A stretch of 64,000 nucleotides of DNA, taken from assembly GCA_917880885.1 (NCBI GenBank), contig OU862907.1, positions 70,117,072 to 70,181,071 of the forward strand. The letters are read 5' to 3'. The notes under the pieces were generated by a model. The model worked only from the letters and a program-made list of their open reading frames with translations. It searched no databases and was not told the DNA's origin. Positions 58,454-64,000 of this stretch are shown here, piece after piece. The DNA is from Limnephilus marmoratus (lineage: Eukaryota > Arthropoda > Insecta > Trichoptera > Limnephilidae). Every line of letters begins with the position of its first letter. The first letter of the stretch is position 1. Made by a program: the position numbers and the translations under genes.

Positions 58454-59872
58454 TTAATAACAAACAGATCATCAGCATGTTCAGTTTCTGCAAACTTCTT
58501 CACGTCAATATATACTCTGTGAAGAAATTTCCTGTCTAAATAAAAATGTCTATTACATACTTCTTTGCAGTATACATCTCGGCCTAACACTTCAAACAAG
58601 TAAATACATTTATCCGGATTCTTATTGCAGGTATCTCTAAAGGAGAGTTGTGCGTCTCCTTCGGTGAGGATGATGTCCATCCCCTTGAGCTGGTGCCAGT
58701 CGGCCCCAGTCTCCATATTCTCGCAGTTCAATCCGCTCACCACCACCAGGATGTTAGTGTCGGGTGACTTTACACAACTCGCAAAGAATTCCATACTAGT
58801 TTTAATATTTAATTTAAAGAATGGCATCTGTATATCACTGAGGGTGGGACGCGTGTCCTCTATGTTGATTGAATAGTTTTTGATTGTTGCAAAAGTATTC
58901 TGAACTTAGGATCTGATTGATTTTACAAACCGAACGGTCCTCTCCTAGGAACCTTTCAAAACTATATTCCTTTTCCCCGATAGTTATAACATTACCTCGA
59001 TTAAACATTTCATTCTGTGAGTCAGGAGTTAGATCTGAGAAATTAACAATACCGGCAGACTTTACAGTTTTACAGAATTTAGTGGAGTCGGGTGCTTCAA
59101 TTGACTGCGACACAATCAAAACAGTTTTCATCGAGTCAGAAAACATGTGATCGAACAATTCTGCAAACAGAGATTCATTCTCCGTAGTATTGGAAAATGA
59201 AGTGCAGTCTACCACCATCCTGAAATTTTTTTGAACGGGAAAACCATAAATCTGAAAAAGCTTTTTAAGCTGACTCCATTCTATGAATGTATAGAGATTT
59301 TTACTAATACATTTGGTGAAGCCGTCCGAGGAGTCGACAGTTTTTTCCATCTGATGGAAGATGTTCCGAAGTCGGCTCATCTGAAATCCACCGTCTTCAC
59401 TGTTTGTGACTAGATAGAGAACTCGCTCGCTGGAAACCAGGAAATGCCGGAAACCCACGGAATCCGCAAAGTCCAGCCAACACGTAGATAACGAATCGAG
59501 GTAGCTCTGTCCCTCCGCGTAGTAGAAGAGGTCTGCAGCTCGGTTAAAGACTTTAATCTGTTCCTCCACTGCCTGCGTGAATTGCGGCTTCAGCCACCGC
59601 ATCAGCTGCTTCAAGCGCTTGCAGAGTTCCGTCAATGATTCTCCCGACTCACATGTTATTGTTCGCTTATCATAATCGAAATCAAATTTTGGAAGCAGTT
59701 TGTTACTCCCCACTTTAAGATTATGCTTTCCGATGAATTCATTTAGAGTTTTCCTTTCGCTTTTCTGTTCCTGTACTATATGCATTCTGAAAAGCATTTG
59801 CAATTCGACTTCTGAAAAATCTCTAAAAGAACCTACATTGTCTACGTTCTTTGAGGGTTCACGTTCCACCAC
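58454..59872 (-). pseudogene. Linker region between lipase and NACHT
   Basis: Two frames joined by a one-base shift near 58877-58881. The first begins after the TAG as VVEREPSKNVDNVGSFRDFS and runs about 340 residues; the second runs from YSINIEDTRPTLSDIQMPFF to DDLFVI at the TTAA. No known domain recognised. The region is mainly helical-looking, with Lys/Glu-rich and Leu-rich stretches (LTELCKRLKQLMRWLK). Its length suggests one or two globular domains between effector and ATPase. Confidence 0.7.
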
Positions 59873-60919
59873 CTAATTCCGTTTGAATATTTCTTGAAAG
59901 ATGATATTATCAGGTTTTTGTTGTGCATGATAATTATTATCCCACCACAAGATTTCAAATAATTTGTAAAATTCTTTTGTGTTTCTGGCCCGATCCAATA
60001 CTTCACCAAAAATACAATTATCATTTTTAAAGGCTTCGACAAAATTATTCATTGCATGAGTCTTAAAAGTATATGTGATCTTCTTATCAATCCACGTGAA
60101 GTTGGACACATTATTACGAATGCGATAAATCCTACCTATGTGCTTGCCGCAGGTGTTGATATGGTTGGGGGCCGACAGGTAGAGAGTAATGTCCAGCCCC
60201 TCCAAGTGGGGCACATTCCTCACATACCTGTTGTAATAGTTATTCAGTACCCGGTTCAACATGTCCCGGGCTCCCGGACTATCAAAACCAACGGTCTTAG
60301 CGTGTGTGCCAGCCTCGGAGTTCTTTTCTAATATACTATGACTTGCTAAACGTTTAATGGCTAAGTATTTAACAGAGAATGCAGATATTTGAGCAAGCCA
60401 CGCCCCTAAAGAGTGACCTGTGATTGTAATTGTGTAGTGCCTATTGTGTCGAGTGTTTGCTGCATGAATTACTTGGCGTATGTAATCTACAAATGTTACT
60501 GCAGAATCCATACATGATGTGTATCTAGTTCCGTAGATTCCTGCCATGTCTGTAAATACTGCTCCAGTGCATGTAGGGACAGTACCGCGATGCGCCACTA
60601 CCACCTGCTGCTGCCCGCTGTGATAGAAGGCTGCACCGAAGTACCCATTCCACCAGCCTGTATTGTTGTAGGTGATCAGACATCTCCAGCCAGCTTTGAG
60701 TAGCTCACCTGACAGCATCATTTCTCCACAGTTTGCAGCACTTTCTCCGGAATTTTTCTCAGTGTAGATCAGGTTGACAAACATCAGCAAGGTCCTGTTG
60801 TTTGGGTGCGGCTCCGCATGCAGCAAGTTCTCCGGACACTGCTCCGAGGACTCGAGAAGGGAAGTTACCAGTTGTTGTAATTGGCCCCCTCCCAATAATA
60901 AACTTCCGTCAACTTCCAT
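59873..60919 (-). pseudogene. Class-3 lipase-like N-terminal domain
   Basis: 348 open codons from ATG at 60919. Residues 104-115 read QQVVVAHRGTVP (the strand before the oxyanion loop), 164-174 read ITITGHSLGAW with nucleophile Ser170, and 210-216 read VGFDSPG with candidate Asp213. NHINTCGKHIGRIYR and THAMNNF offer candidate catalytic His260 or His288. No signal peptide, so a cytosolic acyl hydrolase is expected. The ORF ends in TAG, and the next frame continues at once in phase, so the stop looks like a nonsense mutation rather than a natural end. A likely 3' splice site TTGTTCCAG lies 14 bp upstream of the ATG. Alternatively this piece alone could still make a free lipase. Confidence 0.8.
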
Positions 60920-60929
60920 GATGCGTCCT

Positions 60930-60945
60930 GTTCCTGGAACAAAGT
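60930..60945 (-). promoter_or_regulatory. Probable 3' splice site before lipase ATG
   Basis: On the minus strand TACACTTTGTTCCAG|GAACAG precedes the ATG, so a 5'-UTR intron is likely. The upstream exon was not identified. Confidence 0.45.
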
Positions 60946-61024
60946 GTATTAATATTATTAAGTGTATTAGATACTTTTATTTAAAGTTAACATTTAATAA
61001 TCGCCATAAAAAGGAAGTGTTATC

Positions 61025-61140
61025 TATGTACTAGCTGAACCCGGCATGCGTTGCAAGGTCACTTTTAAATAAAGATATTGTTTCTCCCTGCACGTCCGTT
61101 CCAATTCGTCCCGCCTTCCCCCTCCACCTTCCTCCCCTTC
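61025..61140 (-). mobile_element. Helitron 3' end fragment
   Basis: On the minus strand TTGCAACGCATGCCGGGTTC is followed by AGCTAGT, matching the terminus of the Helitron at 62386-62983. The rest is missing or diverged. Confidence 0.6.
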
Positions 61141-61204
61141 AGTGGCGGTTTTCTCTAAAGTGCGTTTGTGCGCTGAACCCCCATTAAAAAGATGATAAAA
61201 TAAA

Positions 61205-61290
61205 AGAAACTTGTTTTATAATAATATACCTACATATAATATTATTATAAAACAAGTTTGTAATCATTATAAAACAAGTTCATAATCACA
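61205..61290. repeat. AT-rich hairpin
   Basis: AAACTTGTTTTATAATAATA and TATTATTATAAAACAAGTTT form a near-perfect hairpin of about 20 bp with a short loop. A third half-copy follows. Confidence 0.7.
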
Positions 61291-62385
61291 TTATAAATAG
61301 GGCTCCGTATTTAAAACTCGCGCCACCGCGCACCACGTCGAAATCGGCACCTATTTCCATTTTGTGCGAGATGTGTTCCGCACAAAATTCTCTACAGAAA
61401 AATATCCTGGCCCATACAGATCCCTCTGATGGTGATTTGACAGAAATTAAGCATTTCTTTACCAAATTCAAGCACGCTTGGTGCGTCGATCACGAGTCAT
61501 GGATACCACGTGATCTCCGATCTTTCACAAGTAGTACCGATCGAGTTCGTCACAGAATGACCATTGCCTTTGCAGCGGATGAAGCTATTCTCCAAATCCT
61601 ATTTAGATTAATCTTTAATACGAATTCCTTTACATTATGAACATCAAAAAATATGCTACGGATAAATTAAACCTTTTACTACCTTTTGTATGGAATGGAA
61701 TTACAATAAAATTATTATTTACGAAACAAAAAATATAAGCGTAAACTACTAAAGAAACGTTTTTTCATGACTTAAGTAACTGTGAAGTATTATGAGAAAC
61801 AATTTTAAAAAATACCCCTTTATGACTAAGACTATTTTTAACCTTTTTAAGATCTAACTTTTTTTCGTTCTTATAAAATTATGCACAAAATAAATAAAAA
61901 CCACTCTGGGGCGTACTTGCCTCGTGCAAAAAAGACACTCGATTTTAAATTTTGAAGGCGTGAGAATCAAAATATTTCTGGTGTTTATATTCCGCTTTTT
62001 TATATTATTTTCGGCAAATGTCGTATTGTCAAGTCGCTAGTTATGTAATTTTGTGTTGTACTTACTTCAGTATTGTTTTGGATATCAAATTGAAAACGGT
62101 TGCGTTTATAGGTTGTCTGTCTTCTAATATTCTGTCATGTTTTTAAAAAAAATCGCTGTATACAGTGTTGTGTGCAGAAAAAATAATGCTAATAATAATA
62201 TAAATGAAAAAAGGTTGGAAATTAAAAATAAAAGGCCTCTGCGTCCACTTATATGGGTCAAAATCAGAGAGGTGAGCATTATGCTTCTGACAAAGTTTTT
62301 CTTAATAAAATAACATAATATTACTACAATATTTATTTCAAAATAAAGATACTGTGCATAATTTACAAGGCACTTAGCATGTTTA
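61291..62385. other. Unassigned stretch with one weak ORF
   Basis: A plus ORF at 61362-61640 (92 codons, starting MCEMCSAQNSLQKNIL and containing WCVDHESWIPRDLRSF) is not recognised. No other feature seen. Confidence 0.3.
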
Positions 62386-62983
62386 TCTATAATATAAAAA
62401 TGAATTGCTGAATGTGTTGCTAAGCGCAAATCTCGAGAGCAGCTGAACCGATTTCGCTAATTCTTTTTTTAGAATATTCCTTGAAGTACGAGGATGGTTC
62501 TTACGGAGAGAAAAATGAAGAAAATTGCGCAGAAAATGGGATAATTTCAGAAAACCTAACGACTATCGCACGTTTGACAGTTTGCGTGTTTGAGAATGAC
62601 ATTTCGCAAAACAATGATTGTTAAATCAGGATTCTATTTTTGAAAATCTTTATGTTGATAAATTTATTTAAAGTAGGTACTCCCCTAATAGTTTGAATCG
62701 AATCAAGACTTAGATATTTTAAATAGGTACCTATGTTAGGTACCAAATTTAATACACATGAAAAATGGAAATTTGAATAAAAATTGTAAAAGGTGGCACG
62801 CGGGCTGTTTAAAAACTGAATGTACTGGGATTGAATATATGAAACGCGGGAGGAGGGCTGGCGGGACGAGGGAGCGGGAAAGGGAAGGCGGGGAAGTTGG
62901 AAGGGGAATGCGGGAGGGGAAGGGGACGTGTGAGGGGAACGGGATTAATGTTGGCATTGCAACGCATGCCGGGAACCAGCTAG
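62386..62983 (+). mobile_element. Non-autonomous Helitron
   Basis: Starts TCTATAATATAAAAATG after A and ends CTAG before T, the A|T insertion expected of Helitrons. A hairpin GGCAT-TGCAACGC-ATGCC ends about 10 bases before CTAG. The internal block GAGCAGCTGAACCGATTTCG is a common word in insect Helitrons. There are no inverted ends, no target duplication and no Rep/helicase. The G-rich zone at 62840-62945 yields an ORF that is compositional only. Confidence 0.75.
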
Positions 62984-63033
62984 TTATTTTATAATAATGT
63001 TTTACTTGATTTAAAAAAAACAGGCCTAAATAG

Positions 63034-63623
63034 TCATTCCGGGAACGCGTCCTTATACCATGTTTCATAGTTCAGAGAAGTCAAAAATATTTACAATTAC
63101 GAATTAAAAATGTCATATTTTAAATTAGCTTTAAAAATGATCAAATAAAGAATACATCTATAAATAAAATTCATATCAGTTTAATTTCTTCATATTTTGG
63201 CTATCCAGATGCTGTCTGACGTTTTTCAAATCATTCCGTGAACGAGGTGGATATTGATCCATGTAATTAAAACAACACACCCTCGGTGGCATTAGAGAGC
63301 AACAGTGTGAAGTTCACTAGTCAAATCAAACGGCGTGTGTCGTGTTTACCCATATTTTTGGTAGGTACCTTTTAATTTGATATCTGTGAAGCGTACTTTA
63401 ATTCCCTGTCATTACGGGAACGCTGTTTGGTGATTAGTTTTTCGAAAACTCGCTTACTTTTTGCAAAATTCTTATAAATATTACAGCTCACTTGTTCATA
63501 ACCTCTAAAACCAATATCTAACATGGCGGCGTCAAGCGTGACATGAAAATGTATATCGAATAATCATTTCAGGAACGGTCATTTCGGGAACGTTCTCGTA
63601 TATGACGGGCGTTCACGAAATGA
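63034..63623 (+). repeat. Dispersed TCATTNCGGGAACG motif
   Basis: Direct copies at 63034, 63231 (CCGTGAACG), 63409, 63564 (TCAGGAACG) and 63579, and an inverted one at 63610-63623. They precede the basic ORF at 63704 and could be protein-binding sites in a transposon end. Confidence 0.6.
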
Positions 63624-63703
63624 CAATTTATGAACAAAATGATACTCTAATACTTTTAAAAAGCATAACCATGCTAAATTTTGGTTTTAGATATCCATTT
63701 AGT

Positions 63704-63988
63704 ACGAGTAAGATGGAAAACGATAAAAATGAAGAGAAAGGGAAGTAAAAAAAACGATTAAAACAGGACAGTATAGCTTATAAAAGGCACCGGGAAAAGG
63801 CTAATGCAAGGAAGTGCAAGTTTTTAGATAAAATGACACCTGAACAAAAAAAGATGAAGAGACCTAAAAAAGCTGAAAATAAAGGTAAGACTGTTAGTGA
63901 AAGAGAGAAGAGGAAACAGAGAAATTCGTGGAGATTAAATTCTCAAAAGTATAGACAGAAAAAAGATGATGGCAAATATTTTAGCTAA
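63704..63988 (+). pseudogene. Basic transposase-like N-terminal ORF with early stop
   Basis: ATG at about 63713 gives MENDKNEEKGK, then an in-frame TAA, then KQDSIAYKRHREKANARKCK, LDKMTPEQKKMKRPKKAENK, SEREKRKQRNSWRLNSQKYR and a stop at about 63988. The pattern of repeated Lys/Arg-rich segments ending RxxWRxNSQxYR resembles N termini of a group of insect transposon proteins I cannot name. About 90 residues; the rest may lie beyond the window. The TAA could also mean the true start is the later Met. Confidence 0.4.
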
Positions 63989-64000
63989 CAGCCCCCCCCC

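Larger units (their letters stand above)
47006..60919 (-). pseudogene. Lipase-NACHT-ankyrin (NLR/STAND-like) gene, disrupted
   Basis: One ancestral coding region can be followed on the minus strand through three large insertions. In order: class-3 lipase (60919-59876), linker (59872-58454), NACHT P-loop part (57110-56704), Walker B part (52442-52141), NACHT C-terminal/winged-helix part (49010-47780), ankyrin repeats to 47006. Total about 1,600-1,700 codons with no intron apparent in the coding part. Lesions are a TAG at 59873-59875, a one-base frameshift in an A5 run near 58877-58881, a frame change near 56740, a TAA at 52288-52290, at least four frame changes in the ankyrin part, and insertions at 57111-58453, 52443-56701 and 49011-52136. 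A nucleotide-switch ATPase with sensing repeats at one end and an enzyme at the other is the layout of STAND defence proteins. A role in immunity or self-recognition is inference. Confidence 0.8.

Noticed and set aside
62736..63068. 110-codon Pro/Ser-rich ORF on the minus strand
   Set aside because: Comes from the purine-rich zone of the Helitron; low complexity with no domain.

Overview
The window is AT-rich eukaryotic DNA, almost certainly from an insect. The evidence is the mix of hAT, piggyBac, Harbinger-like, mariner-like and Helitron DNA transposons with jockey/CR1-type LINE fragments, frequent GTAGGTACCT words, introns in 5' UTRs, and no bacterial-style operons. The order cannot be fixed from sequence; a hemipteroid is only a guess. 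No intact host gene was found. The window reads as a transposon-dense, repeatedly duplicated region carrying one large decayed host-type gene.

Layout. 1-4000 is the left arm of a large inverted repeat whose right arm lies at about 25415-30930. Between the arms are three hAT elements nested inside each other (5820-13507), a 2-kb foldback (8828-10808), a jockey/CR1-like LINE with a long but RT-mutated ORF (14625-17931), a piggyBac fragment, a Merlin-like element containing a satellite array (18864-20450), a decayed transposon gene of unrecognised family (20860-22790), a 27-bp minisatellite and two foldback MITEs. 27443-32586 and 32774-37524 are tandem direct copies of one segment. Comparing them, and comparing the inverted arms, gives natural empty sites that fix several transposon boundaries and target duplications to the base. 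37580-39000 is a frameshifted piggyBac transposase. 39601-46982 is an LTR-bounded element with about 6.1 kb of non-coding interior.

47006-60919 (minus strand) is the main object: a decayed gene for a lipase - linker - NACHT ATPase - winged-helix - ankyrin protein, an NLR/STAND-like architecture with an enzymatic N terminus. It carries a nonsense codon in each of two segments, several frameshifts and three large insertions. One is a piggyBac derivative at TTAA; its removal restores the reading frame exactly. One is a 4.26-kb TIR-bounded block. One is a young LTR element with three LTRs and two tiny interiors, primed by tRNA-Trp. The right end (61-64 kb) holds Helitron pieces, a repeated TCATTNCGGGAACG motif and a basic transposase-like ORF with an early stop.

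The genes do not act together as a pathway. The biology of interest is the lipase-NACHT-ankyrin gene, which probably has intact paralogues elsewhere in the genome, and the structures of the mobile elements.
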